Positions 6,907-14,248 are shown, counted from the first letter of the stretch. The stretch: DNA of 15,046 nt from Solobacterium sp. (GCA_017543005.1 JAFWEA010000122.1:1-15046), one strand, 5' to 3'. The notes: generated from the letters alone by a model not told the origin. Program-made: numbers and translations.

Positions 6907-7686
6907 CTAATCAATCAAGCCAAAATGACGCAGGGCTTTCTCGATGCCGCAGTTGTCCACGGAGTCGGTGACATAGTCGGCCGCCGCCTTGACGGCATCA
7001 CCGGCATTGCCCATGGCAACCCCGATGCCGGCAAATTTCAGCATCTCGATATCGTTTTCACCATCGCCGAAAGCCATGATTTCCGAGCGGTCCATGCCTT
7101 GTTCATCCAGGAACTTCTGGATGCCGGCAGACTTTCCCCCGCCCTTCGGAATAATGTCAATACCGGTATCGTTCCAGCTGGTAATCGAGCACTCATCCAG
7201 CAGATCATCCAGCAGCTGTTTCTCATGTTCCGGCACGAAAGCCAGAATCTGATAGACATTTTCGCCGGTGTAACCGCCGACTTCCGGCACCGTTCCCTTT
7301 GTTTCCCGCTGGGTTTTGATCACAGTCTCGTTGATGTAATTGATGTAGCGGTCATTCTCGCCGATCATGACGAAAGGAATCCGCTTGGCCGTGAAGATCC
7401 GCGACAGAACCTCCATTTCCCCCTTGTCAATCGGAGTGCCGGCATATACTTTCCGGCTGGCATCCAGCATCAGGTTCCCGTTCAGGGTCAGATAACCGTC
7501 AAACTGGATATCACTGACCGGCAGTTTGGAAAACTCGATCATATGCCGGCCGGTGGCGACCACGGTCTTGATGCCACGCATGCGCAGTTCGTGCAGCGCC
7601 CGCCGGGTGCTGATCGGAACGTCGTTCTGTTTGTGCGACATCAGCGTGCCGTCAACATCGAAAAAGATTGCTTTGATTTCTGTCAT
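6907..7686 (-). CDS. Cof-type HAD-IIB family phosphatase
   Basis: The 259-residue protein carries all four HAD motifs: DVDGT (10-14; nucleophile Asp10, acid/base Asp12), ATGR (44-47), Lys185 in KGGGKSAG, and GDGEND (207-212). The cap region between motifs II and III is of the C2B (Cof/YidA) type. Such enzymes remove phosphate from sugar phosphates, FMN/PLP-like cofactors and similar small molecules in the cytoplasm; specificity cannot be predicted from sequence. AGGAGG lies 4 nt before the ATG. It sits between the free RsbW-like kinase (27-nt gap) and the MATE-ATPase fusion (14-nt gap). It could act on the product of the upstream kinase-like domain, which would make a kinase-phosphatase pair, but this is speculation. 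It is not a PP2C-type serine phosphatase. Confidence 0.88.
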   Translation of the reverse strand: MTEIKAIFFDVDGTLMSHKQNDVPISTRRALHELRMRGIKTVVATGRHMIEFSKLPVSDIQFDGYLTLNGNLMLDASRKVYAGTPIDKGEMEVLSRIFTAKRIPFVMIGENDRYINYINETVIKTQRETKGTVPEVGGYTGENVYQILAFVPEHEKQLLDDLLDECSITSWNDTGIDIIPKGGGKSAGIQKFLDEQGMDRSEIMAFGDGENDIEMLKFAGIGVAMGNAGDAVKAAADYVTDSVDNCGIEKALRHFGLID

Positions 7687-7713
7687 TGTTCCTCCTGCAG
7701 ATAACGGCCGGCA

Positions 7714-8127
7714 TCATCCGATCAGTTTTCTGATCGTCAGGATGTTCTGACCGTCTTTATATTCGTAATACACGCCGTCCATGGACTTTTTCACCAGATA
7801 AATGCCCAGGCCGCCGATATCTCTTTCTTCCGCTTCCAGTGTCAGATCCGGGTCTTCCTCAGACAGCGGATCAAACGGTGTGCCGTTATCGATAAAGGAT
7901 ATCACCACGGCCGCCGGATCACTCTCCGTATCCACCCGGACGGTTGCCTCACCGCCTTCGGGACCGTAGGAAAACTTGGCAATATTGCTGAAAATCTCAT
8001 CGATGGCCACCGCGATCTGGATGTGCACTTTCCGGCTGGCGTTCAGCTGATCCAGCTGTTCATCCACGAAATCCGTCACGGCCGGAATACTGTCAATCCG
8101 CGCTGCGATTGTTATTTCTTTCATCAT
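7714..8127 (-). CDS. RsbW/SpoIIAB-like ATP-binding serine kinase
   Basis: The 137-residue protein is a stand-alone GHKL domain of the anti-sigma-factor/serine-kinase type (HATPase_c_2), typical in length for this family. The N-box AIDEIFSNI (41-49; Glu44, Asn48), G1 IDNGTPFDP (79-87; Asp80, Gly82) and G2 DIGGLGIYLV (103-112) are intact, so ATP binding and kinase activity are likely. In known systems such a protein phosphorylates a STAS partner on serine and switches between partners. Here a STAS domain is encoded directly upstream (21-nt gap), with a conserved serine. No sigma factor is encoded in the window. GGGGAG precedes two adjacent ATG codons; the first (8127) is 5 nt away and the second 8 nt, so the start could be one codon later. 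Confidence 0.85.
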   Translation of the reverse strand: MMKEITIAARIDSIPAVTDFVDEQLDQLNASRKVHIQIAVAIDEIFSNIAKFSYGPEGGEATVRVDTESDPAAVVISFIDNGTPFDPLSEEDPDLTLEAEERDIGGLGIYLVKKSMDGVYYEYKDGQNILTIRKLIG

Positions 8128-8148
8128 GTCACTCCCCGGCCGGTGCAG

Positions 8149-9339
8149 TCAGCCCTGCCCGTCTCCCTCAAGATCAAAGGACAGCGAATCAACCCGCGCG
8201 AGCAGTTCGGACAGATGGCTCTTCCACAGCTCGCAGGTCTTTCTGTCTTCTTCGGTATCGCCCGAAGCGTGCCGGTACCGCCAGCTCAGCAGCCGGGTAT
8301 AGGATACACAGCGGATCCGGTCTTCGAGCTTCTGCAGCTTCTCTTCATCCTCGGTCCCGAAGTATGCCTGCAGGCACTTGTGCCAGAATGTAGCGGCCGT
8401 CTCGGGGCTGAAGCCCTGGAAGTCTCTGACAATTTCCGGATTGTATTCGGAAAAGCCGATATAGGAGTTGTACATCTGGGCCAGTTCGAAGATCGGGTGA
8501 CCGACACACAATGTATCCATGTCAATCAGCAGGACTTCATTGTCAGCCAGCACGATATTCTTTGTATGGTAATCCCCATGGAGCATCTGACTGGTTTCCG
8601 GCACCCCGGCAATCAGCTGTTCCAGTTTCTGATAGTCTTCTTCCGGCAGATCCTTCTGAATATCCGTCAGCCACTTGACGATCTTATCCTTGGAGGCCGG
8701 CAGCTTGCCCTCCGGGACCGTGATGTCATGCACCTTCTTCAGCAGGTTGATGTACTCGCTGACACACCAGTCCATGCGTTCCGGTTCCTCGGCCAGGATC
8801 TTGGCAAAGGAGCGGGCGTTCAGCAGTTCAAAGACCGAACCGTAGCTGTCGCCGACTTTGACGACATCATAGGAAATCGCGGTCGGCACGCCCAGGACCA
8901 GGGCGAGTCTTGCCACTTCGCGTTCATGCTGGATGTCGGCCAGCGCATCCGCGTTCTTATACACCTTGACGACATTGTCCCGGTCGATGCGGTACACCTT
9001 GCCATTGAAGCCTTCACCGATCACTTCGCAGCCTTCCACGTCGACAACCTGGTAGGCTTTCTCCACCGTCATCATCTCCGTGAAGCCGGTCGTTTCCAGG
9101 ATTTCATAGACTTCCGGAGAGACATTGATGATTCTCAGATCCGGCCAGGTTTTCTTTAACCGCAGGATGACCCGCAGCCCGGCGCTGGAAATATATTCCA
9201 GTTCTTCACTGTCCAGGGTGATCACGGTATCCGTGATCCCTTCCAGCTGTTTCATCACAGCGCTTTCGACTTCCGCACTGTTGGTAGAATCAATCCGGCC
9301 TGACAGTTTCACTGTCACTGTGTTTTCTTTCTGCGTCAT
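8149..9339 (-). CDS. STAS domain fused to an APH-like kinase domain
   Basis: The protein has about 396 residues. The N-terminal ~100 residues form a STAS (anti-sigma factor antagonist) domain: VKLSGRID, then a strand ending in ISSAGLRVIL, where Ser52 matches the serine phosphorylated in SpoIIAA/RsbV. The rest is an APH/choline-kinase-like domain: a glycine loop (VIGEGFNGKVYRI, about 106-118), a likely ATP lysine (Lys125), the catalytic loop HGDYHTKN (254-261; Asp256, Asn261), and Asp273 in LIDMD. All key residues are present, so the kinase part looks active. ATG 9339 is chosen, since GGGAG lies 7 nt upstream; an ATG at 9357 with a weaker site would add six residues. It is first in the operon and followed by an RsbW-like kinase. 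A phosphorylation-controlled small-molecule kinase is a reasonable inference; the substrate is unknown. Confidence 0.87.
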   Translation of the reverse strand: MTQKENTVTVKLSGRIDSTNSAEVESAVMKQLEGITDTVITLDSEELEYISSAGLRVILRLKKTWPDLRIINVSPEVYEILETTGFTEMMTVEKAYQVVDVEGCEVIGEGFNGKVYRIDRDNVVKVYKNADALADIQHEREVARLALVLGVPTAISYDVVKVGDSYGSVFELLNARSFAKILAEEPERMDWCVSEYINLLKKVHDITVPEGKLPASKDKIVKWLTDIQKDLPEEDYQKLEQLIAGVPETSQMLHGDYHTKNIVLADNEVLLIDMDTLCVGHPIFELAQMYNSYIGFSEYNPEIVRDFQGFSPETAATFWHKCLQAYFGTEDEEKLQKLEDRIRCVSYTRLLSWRYRHASGDTEEDRKTCELWKSHLSELLARVDSLSFDLEGDGQG

Positions 9340-9365
9340 AGTGTTTCTCCCGTCCATATTTTTCT

Positions 9366-9395
9366 GCCCGGCCGCCCCTGTGTCAGGTACCGGGC
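9366..9395 (-). other. Potential GC-rich hairpin in the leader of the STAS-kinase operon
   Basis: GCCCGG (9366-9371) pairs with CCGGGC (9390-9395), and CCTG (9377-9380) pairs with CAGG (9384-9387) around a 3-nt loop. The rest of the 9340-9513 gap between genes is AT-richer and holds only weak promoter candidates. No known riboswitch class is recognised. Confidence 0.25.
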
Positions 9396-9482
9396 CTGTT
9401 CAGTGTTGTTCTGCTGTTCCGTATGAATTCCTGTATGACCCGCACATAAAAAGACTGTGCAGTTCGTTGTCACCATATTCAT

Positions 9483-9513
9483 ATGATACCCTATTCCCGC
9501 ACTGATATGTAAA
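9483..9513 (-). promoter_or_regulatory. Candidate promoter of the STAS/RsbW/MATE operon
   Basis: On the minus strand TTTACA (9513-9508) precedes TATCAT (9488-9483) with a 19-nt spacer, each matching five of six sigma-A consensus bases. The spacer is longer than ideal. Transcription would begin near 9475, giving a leader of about 135 nt that includes the GC-rich hairpin. It sits directly behind the galT terminator, which fits an independent transcription unit. Confidence 0.35.
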
Positions 9514-9550
9514 ACAGAAAAAAGACTTCTGCCTGGAAAGACAGAAGTCT
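9514..9550 (-). terminator. Rho-independent terminator of the maf-galT operon
   Basis: On the minus strand the perfect 9-bp stem AGACTTCTG/CAGAAGTCT (9550-9542 with 9531-9523) closes a 10-nt loop and is followed by a run of T. It lies 19 nt after the galT stop codon. Confidence 0.85.
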
Positions 9551-9568
9551 GTACGGAAATATGTCAGT

Positions 9569-11182
9569 TTATCCGTTCACGCAGCTGATGAAACGCAGGA
9601 AGGCGGCGTTGCCTGCCGGCGTGTTCTTGAAGACCCCGGCATGTTCCAGCACTTTGGAGAAGACCACACCGATTTCCTTCTCGATGATGCCGGCCAGTTC
9701 CTGATCGGCTTTGTCATGACCCTGCGTACGGATCGTATCCGCCACGGCTTCACAGCGGTAAGCCGGATAGGCAGCCCGGATACCGTCGGCCCAGTCGGCG
9801 TGCGATGCCAGTTCCGGGATCGCATGGATATCCTTTCCGTCCAGCATAGCCTGCCGCAGGGCTTCCATCTCGCCCAGCAGTCTGGCCGGCAGGACCGCCA
9901 GGCCCATGACCTCGATCAGGCCGATGTTTTCTTTCTTGATATGGTGCAGTTCGGCATGCGGATGGAAGATGCCGAGCGGATGTTCATCCGTTGTCCGGTT
10001 GTTGCGCAACACCAGGTCCAGTTCAAACATGCCATCCCGGAAGCGCGCGATCGGGGTAATCGTATTGTGCGGGGTAATGCCTGCCGCCAGAGCTGCATAA
10101 TCCCCCTGGCAGACTCTGCCGGCCGCATCGGTAAAGGCCAGGATATCTGCCTCTTCATCCGAATAATTCCGCCAGGCGGTGAGGATCCTGTCGGCCAGTT
10201 CCACCAGCCGGCCTGTATCGGCGCATCTTAACCGCAGCACGGACATCGGCCATTCCACAATGCCGGCCCTGACATCCTCGAAGCCTCTGAAGTGCACTTC
10301 CTGCCGGATCCCGGCCCGGGCCATCGGAAATTCATAACGGCCGCCCTGGTAATGTTCATGGGTCAGGATCGAACCGCCGACAATCGGCAGATCCGCGTTG
10401 GAACCCAGGATGTAATGCGGGAACCGGGTCACGAACTGCAGCAGCCGGACAAACGTGTTATGGTCAATGACCATCGGTGTATGCCGGGCCGACAGCACGA
10501 TGCAGTGCTCGTTGTAATACACATACGGGGAATACTGCATGAACCAGCTTTCCCCGGCAAGGGTCATCGGAATCAGCCGGATATTCTGTCTCGCCGGATG
10601 ATCCAGCCGGCCATGGTAGCCCGTATTCTGCACACACAGCAGGCATTTCGGATAAGCATCCTGTTTCTTGGTCAAGGCCGCGGCGATCGCAGCCGGGTCC
10701 TTTTCCGGCTTGGACAGGTTGATCGTGATATCCAGATCCCCGTAAGAGGTGGCCGCTTTCCACTTGCGGTCCTTTCTGACTCTGTAGGTCCGGATATAGT
10801 CCGTATCCCGGGCCAGCCGGTAGAAATAATCGGTCGCCGCTTCAGGCGATTCCTTTTCCAGCGCCGCAAACTTTGCCGTCACTTCCGAAGGTCTCGGGGT
10901 CAGGATGCCCATAATCCGGGTATCCAGCAGGTCCCGGGAAGCGATGCCGCCGGCAATGACACCCCGGCTTACCGCATCTTCAAGCAGCTCGCCCAGCATC
11001 TCTTCCAGCGGCCGGCCGGCAGATCCGCCATGGGGATCAAAATCCCCCTCCGGTTCCAGCTGCAGGGCATCAAAAATCCCGTTGGCCGCGAAGTATACAT
11101 CATCTGCGCCGATCAGTTCCTTTTCCAGTCCATAGGCAATCAGATCCCTGACTGTATTCTCTGTTTTTACAATATCTTCCAT
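9569..11182 (-). CDS. galT: UDP-glucose--hexose-1-phosphate uridylyltransferase (Gram-positive type GalT)
   Basis: The 537-residue protein matches the long, Firmicutes-type GalT, distinct in length from the ~350-residue E. coli enzyme. In the Leloir pathway it exchanges galactose 1-phosphate and UDP-glucose to give glucose 1-phosphate and UDP-galactose, in the cytoplasm. Family signatures visible are SNADLPIVGGSILTHEHYQG (about 261-280), which holds the His-x-His-x-Gln active-site equivalent, and HPHAELHHIKKENIG (407-421). AGGGGA precedes the ATG. It lies 23 nt after maf and ends in a strong terminator, so the two form one operon. No galK or galE is present in the window; the nucleotidyltransferase across the divergent promoter may act in a related sugar pathway, but this is uncertain. 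Confidence 0.93.
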   Translation of the reverse strand: MEDIVKTENTVRDLIAYGLEKELIGADDVYFAANGIFDALQLEPEGDFDPHGGSAGRPLEEMLGELLEDAVSRGVIAGGIASRDLLDTRIMGILTPRPSEVTAKFAALEKESPEAATDYFYRLARDTDYIRTYRVRKDRKWKAATSYGDLDITINLSKPEKDPAAIAAALTKKQDAYPKCLLCVQNTGYHGRLDHPARQNIRLIPMTLAGESWFMQYSPYVYYNEHCIVLSARHTPMVIDHNTFVRLLQFVTRFPHYILGSNADLPIVGGSILTHEHYQGGRYEFPMARAGIRQEVHFRGFEDVRAGIVEWPMSVLRLRCADTGRLVELADRILTAWRNYSDEEADILAFTDAAGRVCQGDYAALAAGITPHNTITPIARFRDGMFELDLVLRNNRTTDEHPLGIFHPHAELHHIKKENIGLIEVMGLAVLPARLLGEMEALRQAMLDGKDIHAIPELASHADWADGIRAAYPAYRCEAVADTIRTQGHDKADQELAGIIEKEIGVVFSKVLEHAGVFKNTPAGNAAFLRFISCVNG

Positions 11183-11205
11183 ATTCCGTTCCCCTTTCCG
11201 CCGCT

Positions 11206-11766
11206 TCAGCAGCCAGCCTGCTTCAGCAGTTCATATACCAGATGGACCGGCAGGCCCATGATGGCATAGTAATCTCCTTCAATCCCGGTGATATATCTGG
11301 CCGCTATGCCCTGGATGCCATAGGCGCCGGCCTTGTCCAGCGGATCACCGGTTTCCGCATACGCCCTGATCTCATCCTCGCTCATCGGCGCAAAGGTCAC
11401 ATGGCTGACGGAAACATCCGTCTTGCAGAACCCGGGGCCCAGCAGACAGACACCGGTCAGCACCTGGTGGGTCCTGCCGGAGAGTTCCTTCAGCATCCGG
11501 ACCGCATCCTCTGTATCTCGCGGTTTGCCCAGCACTTCCCCGTCCAGCACGACAATCGTATCCGAGCCCAGCACCATCGCATCGGGATGCTTTACAGACA
11601 CGGCCGCCGCCTTGGCTCTGGCAAGTTTCTGTATTTCTTCACTCAGCGGCTTCTGCGGATCCAGTGTCTCCACAATATCCGCGGCTTCCACAGTAAATCT
11701 GTCGGTACATTTTGCCAGCAGTTCCCGCCGCCGGGGTGACTGACTGGCCAGAATCAGTTCTTTCAT
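11206..11766 (-). CDS. maf: Maf-like nucleoside triphosphate pyrophosphatase
   Basis: The 186-residue protein has the usual length and motifs of Maf: LASQSPRRREL near the N-terminus (6-16), GSDTIV (67-72; catalytic Asp69) with LGKPRD (79-84), and YAETGDPLDKAGAYGIQG. The family hydrolyses non-canonical or modified nucleoside triphosphates to monophosphates and is linked to septum control in Bacillus. AAAGGA lies 7 nt before the ATG at 11766; an open frame extends to 11868 but would run through the divergent promoters and is rejected. The promoter -10 TATAAT lies at 11793-11788. It is co-transcribed with galT, a pairing with no obvious metabolic logic. Confidence 0.92.
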   Translation of the reverse strand: MKELILASQSPRRRELLAKCTDRFTVEAADIVETLDPQKPLSEEIQKLARAKAAAVSVKHPDAMVLGSDTIVVLDGEVLGKPRDTEDAVRMLKELSGRTHQVLTGVCLLGPGFCKTDVSVSHVTFAPMSEDEIRAYAETGDPLDKAGAYGIQGIAARYITGIEGDYYAIMGLPVHLVYELLKQAGC

Positions 11767-11787
11767 AGTATATTCCTTTACCCGCCT

Positions 11788-11828
11788 ATTATACCCTGTT
11801 CGCTTTTCCGAAAGTGTAATGCTATAAT
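11788..11828. promoter_or_regulatory. Divergent promoters of maf-galT and the nucleotidyltransferase gene
   Basis: Minus strand: TATAAT at 11793-11788 lies 22 nt before the maf ATG, with no good -35. Plus strand: an extended -10 TGCTATAAT ends at 11828 (TATAAT 11823-11828), also with a weak -35, which extended -10 promoters tolerate. Only 100 nt separate the two start codons. Confidence 0.6.
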
Positions 11829-11866
11829 CAAAATATATAAATTCGAAAGGAGTTTCATACACGATC

Positions 11867-12775
11867 ATGAAAAAACCGGTACTGGTAATACTCGCGGCGG
11901 GAATCGGCAGCCGTTATGGAGGAATGAAACAGATTGACGGTGTCGGCAATCACGGAGAACCGATTATCGAGTTTTCCATCTATGACGCATACCGGGCCGG
12001 CTTTGAAAAAGTGGTGCTGATTATCAAGAAGGAACACGAAGCTGTCTTCCGTTCCTGTCTGACGGACCGGGTGGAGCGGCACATGGAGGTCGGCTTTGCC
12101 TATCAGGATATGAATGACCTGCCGGAAGGCATCACCGTGCCGGCTGACCGGACTAAACCATGGGGGACCACCCATGCATTGTGGGCCTGCCGGAATATCG
12201 TGGACGGACCGTTTGCGATCATCAATGCCGATGACTTCTATGGCCGCAATGCCTATAAGACCATCTATGATTACCTGTGCAATGAGATAGAAGACGACAA
12301 ATACGCGATGGTCGGCTGGCAGTGCCGGAATACACTGACCGATCACGGCACGGTGACCCGGGGTGTCTGCCAGACAAGTCCGGAAGGATATCTGACGGAT
12401 ATCGTGGAGATCAAGGAGATTGCCAAGAAGGATGGCAAGTGCATCGCGATCAAGGACGGCACACCGCAGGAGCTGCCGGATGACGCGCTGGTATCGATGA
12501 ACTTCTGGGGCTTCACCCCGAAGATCTTCGAAGAAGTCGAACCGATCATGGCCGACTACCTGAAGAACAACATCCCGGTGAATCCGCTGAAGTGCGAGCA
12601 TGTCATTCCGACCGCGGTCGGCGATCTGGTCGAAGCCGGCAAGTGCTCCGTCAAGGTGCTCTCAAGTGCGGATGACTGGTTCGGCGTCACCTACCAGGAA
12701 GACAAGCCGGAAGTTGTCAGACGCGTCCAGGCCCTGAAGGATGCCGGTGTCTACCCCGATATCGTCTGGGAATAA
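11867..12775 (+). CDS. Nucleotidyltransferase, sugar-phosphate nucleotidylyltransferase-like
   Basis: The 302-residue protein has a GT-A-like nucleotidyltransferase fold. The N-terminal LAAGIGSRYGGMKQ (9-22) is the nucleotide-binding loop. KPWGTTHAL (97-105) and the metal-site motif INADDFYG (119-126) match the layout of glucose-1-phosphate and related sugar-phosphate nucleotidylyltransferases. Exact substrate is unknown, and the C-terminal part shows no hexapeptide repeats. An extended -10 promoter (11820-11828) lies upstream. The SD AAAGGAG ends 14 nt before the only available ATG, which is unusually far. It converges with coaX and shares a bidirectional terminator with it. Confidence 0.82.
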   Translation: MKKPVLVILAAGIGSRYGGMKQIDGVGNHGEPIIEFSIYDAYRAGFEKVVLIIKKEHEAVFRSCLTDRVERHMEVGFAYQDMNDLPEGITVPADRTKPWGTTHALWACRNIVDGPFAIINADDFYGRNAYKTIYDYLCNEIEDDKYAMVGWQCRNTLTDHGTVTRGVCQTSPEGYLTDIVEIKEIAKKDGKCIAIKDGTPQELPDDALVSMNFWGFTPKIFEEVEPIMADYLKNNIPVNPLKCEHVIPTAVGDLVEAGKCSVKVLSSADDWFGVTYQEDKPEVVRRVQALKDAGVYPDIVWE

Positions 12776-12785
12776 GCAAAAAAAC

Positions 12786-12812
12786 AAGGTGCGGTCAGCC
12801 GCACCTTTTCTT
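12786..12812. terminator. Bidirectional terminator between the nucleotidyltransferase gene and coaX
   Basis: A 9-bp stem, AAGGTGCGG (12786-12794) with CCGCACCTT (12799-12807), has a 4-nt loop. T-rich sequence follows on the plus strand, and a run of A at 12778-12784 gives a T-run on the minus strand, so it serves both convergent genes. Confidence 0.82.
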
Positions 12813-12824
12813 GTCCCCTGCCGG

Positions 12825-13607
12825 TTATACCCTGCCGGCTTTTTTCATTTTGTCGTAAATAACTCGCATGCCCCGGTACGCCAGATCCGGATCGTATTCA
12901 TCGATCAGATCGGTGGCCGAAGAAACCACCCGGCCCAGACCGCCGGTGGCGATGACCCGGCAGTCCGGATCATGCAGTTCTTCCTTCATGCGGCGGATAA
13001 TCGTTTCCACCAGGCCGACATAGCCGAGCACCACGCCGACCTGCATGGCATCCACCGTGTTGGAAGCCAGGGCACTCTCCGGCACCCGGATTTCAATCTC
13101 CGGCAGCTTGGCCGTATTGTCGGTCAGGACATTGGCACAGATGCCAAGACCCGGGCAGATGACGGCATAGCGGAATACCGCATCCTTAGATACATAGGTC
13201 ATGGTTGTGGCAGTGCCGAAATCAAGCACCAGGCAGGAATCATGAAACTTGCTGTAGGCCGCAGCCATGTCCACCAGAAGATCTGCCCCGACTTCCCGCG
13301 GATTGTCAATTGCCACCGCGATGCCGGTCTCTGTCTCATGATCAATGATCAGCGGCTTTTTGCCGAAGGCCTTGATGATGGCCGAGCTGAGGGTGTAGTT
13401 CAGTTTCGGTACAACACTGGACAGAACGATATCTTCGATATCCTCCGGACGGACCCCTGCCGTTTCCAGAAAGGAATAAAGGAACGTCATGAACTCATCA
13501 CTGGTACGGGGTGTCTTTGTCATCAGCCGGAAGCTGTCGGCAATCCGGTCCCCGTCCATCAAGCCGATGGCAATATTGGTATTGCCTGTATCAATCGTCA
13601 GAAGCAT
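12825..13607 (-). CDS. coaX: Type III pantothenate kinase
   Basis: The 260-residue protein is CoaX, which phosphorylates pantothenate with ATP in the first step of coenzyme A synthesis, in the cytoplasm. The ASKHA-fold motifs are DTGNTN (6-11), GADLLVD (107-113, with the catalytic Asp109), LDFGTATT (128-135) and ICPGLG (150-155). Where most family members have Gly-Ala-Asp-Arg, this one has Leu110 instead of Arg. AAAGGAG lies 9 nt before the ATG. It diverges from the YfcE-type gene, and an ATTATAAT octamer at 13640-13647 can supply a -10 box on both strands. Confidence 0.92.
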   Translation of the reverse strand: MLLTIDTGNTNIAIGLMDGDRIADSFRLMTKTPRTSDEFMTFLYSFLETAGVRPEDIEDIVLSSVVPKLNYTLSSAIIKAFGKKPLIIDHETETGIAVAIDNPREVGADLLVDMAAAYSKFHDSCLVLDFGTATTMTYVSKDAVFRYAVICPGLGICANVLTDNTAKLPEIEIRVPESALASNTVDAMQVGVVLGYVGLVETIIRRMKEELHDPDCRVIATGGLGRVVSSATDLIDEYDPDLAYRGMRVIYDKMKKAGRV

Positions 13608-13639
13608 ATCTGTATTCTCCTTTCAGAATCTCTTTTCTG

Positions 13640-13675
13640 ATTATAATGCGGATTAGCCCTGATTCGGGATATAAT
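13640..13675. promoter_or_regulatory. Candidate divergent -10 elements of coaX and yfcE
   Basis: ATTATAAT at 13640-13647 contains TATAAT on both strands (plus 13642-13647, minus 13645-13640). A second plus-strand TATAAT is at 13670-13675, but a start from it would fall on the yfcE ribosome binding site. No good -35 box was found for any of them. Confidence 0.35.
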
Positions 13676-13699
13676 TCTCGGGAAGGAGTCTGTAATTTT

Positions 13700-14242
13700 A
13701 TGAAATATCTGGTTATCTCTGATATTCACGGGGCGGCCGAAGGAATCCGCAGCACCCTGGAAGCGATCTCATATCACGGCTGTGATGCCGTTCTCTGCCT
13801 GGGGGATGTCCTGTATCACGGGCCGCGCAACGAACTGCCGGCAGACTACGCCCCGAAGGAAGTCATTGCCCGGCTCAATCCGCTCCATGAGAAGATCACT
13901 GCCGTCCGCGGCAACTGTGATGCCGAAGTGGACCAGATGGTCCTGGATTTCCCGGTAACCGCCGATTACAACATCCTGTATCTGGGCGGCCGGAAGGTCT
14001 TCATGAGCCATGGGCATATCTACGGTCCGGAGCATCTGCCCCGCCTGCAGGCCGGTGATGTGTTCCTGTCCGGTCACACGCATATCCCGACCTGTGAGAT
14101 CAGTGAGGGTATCTACCTGCTGAACCCCGGTTCCTGCGCCCTGCCGAAGGGCACTCATCCCCGCTCCTACGGCATCCTGGATGAGCACGGGTTTACCGTC
14201 TATTCCCTGGATCACCGGGAATACCAGAGCATTCATTTCTGA
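13700..14242 (+). CDS. yfcE: YfcE-type metallophosphodiesterase
   Basis: The 180-residue protein is a compact calcineurin-like phosphoesterase of the YfcE/MJ0936 class. The metal-binding motifs are in order: SDIHG (7-11; Asp8, His10), GDVLYHGP (35-42; Asp36), GNCD (71-74), SHGH (103-106) and SGHTH (124-128). Members hydrolyse phosphodiesters using Mn2+-like metals; the natural substrate is not settled. GGAAGGAG ends 11 nt before ATG 13700. The frame is open upstream to 13511, but that part would overlap coaX and its promoter, so the short form is chosen. It converges with the ribokinase gene and shares a terminator with it. Confidence 0.88.
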   Translation: MKYLVISDIHGAAEGIRSTLEAISYHGCDAVLCLGDVLYHGPRNELPADYAPKEVIARLNPLHEKITAVRGNCDAEVDQMVLDFPVTADYNILYLGGRKVFMSHGHIYGPEHLPRLQAGDVFLSGHTHIPTCEISEGIYLLNPGSCALPKGTHPRSYGILDEHGFTVYSLDHREYQSIHF

Positions 14243-14248
14243 GATAAA

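Noticed and set aside
6907..7686. PP2C-type serine phosphatase for the STAS protein
   Set aside because: The motifs are those of a HAD-IIB enzyme (DVDGT, GDGEND), not the Asp-rich PP2C signature.
6925..7704. Plus-strand open frame of 259 codons
   Set aside because: It mirrors the HAD phosphatase gene almost exactly, which has all four catalytic motifs on the other strand.
8023..9159. Long plus-strand open frame of 378 codons
   Set aside because: It is antisense to the STAS-kinase gene, whose protein shows clear domains; the plus-strand product is rich in His, Gln and Arg with no recognisable motif and no ribosome binding site.
10292..11269. Plus-strand open frame of 325 codons
   Set aside because: It is antisense to galT and the end of maf, and its composition is typical of a shadow frame of GC-rich coding DNA.
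13511..13699. N-terminal extension of the YfcE-type protein
   Set aside because: It would overlap coaX and its promoter; the metallophosphoesterase fold starts at the ATG at 13700, which has a strong SD.
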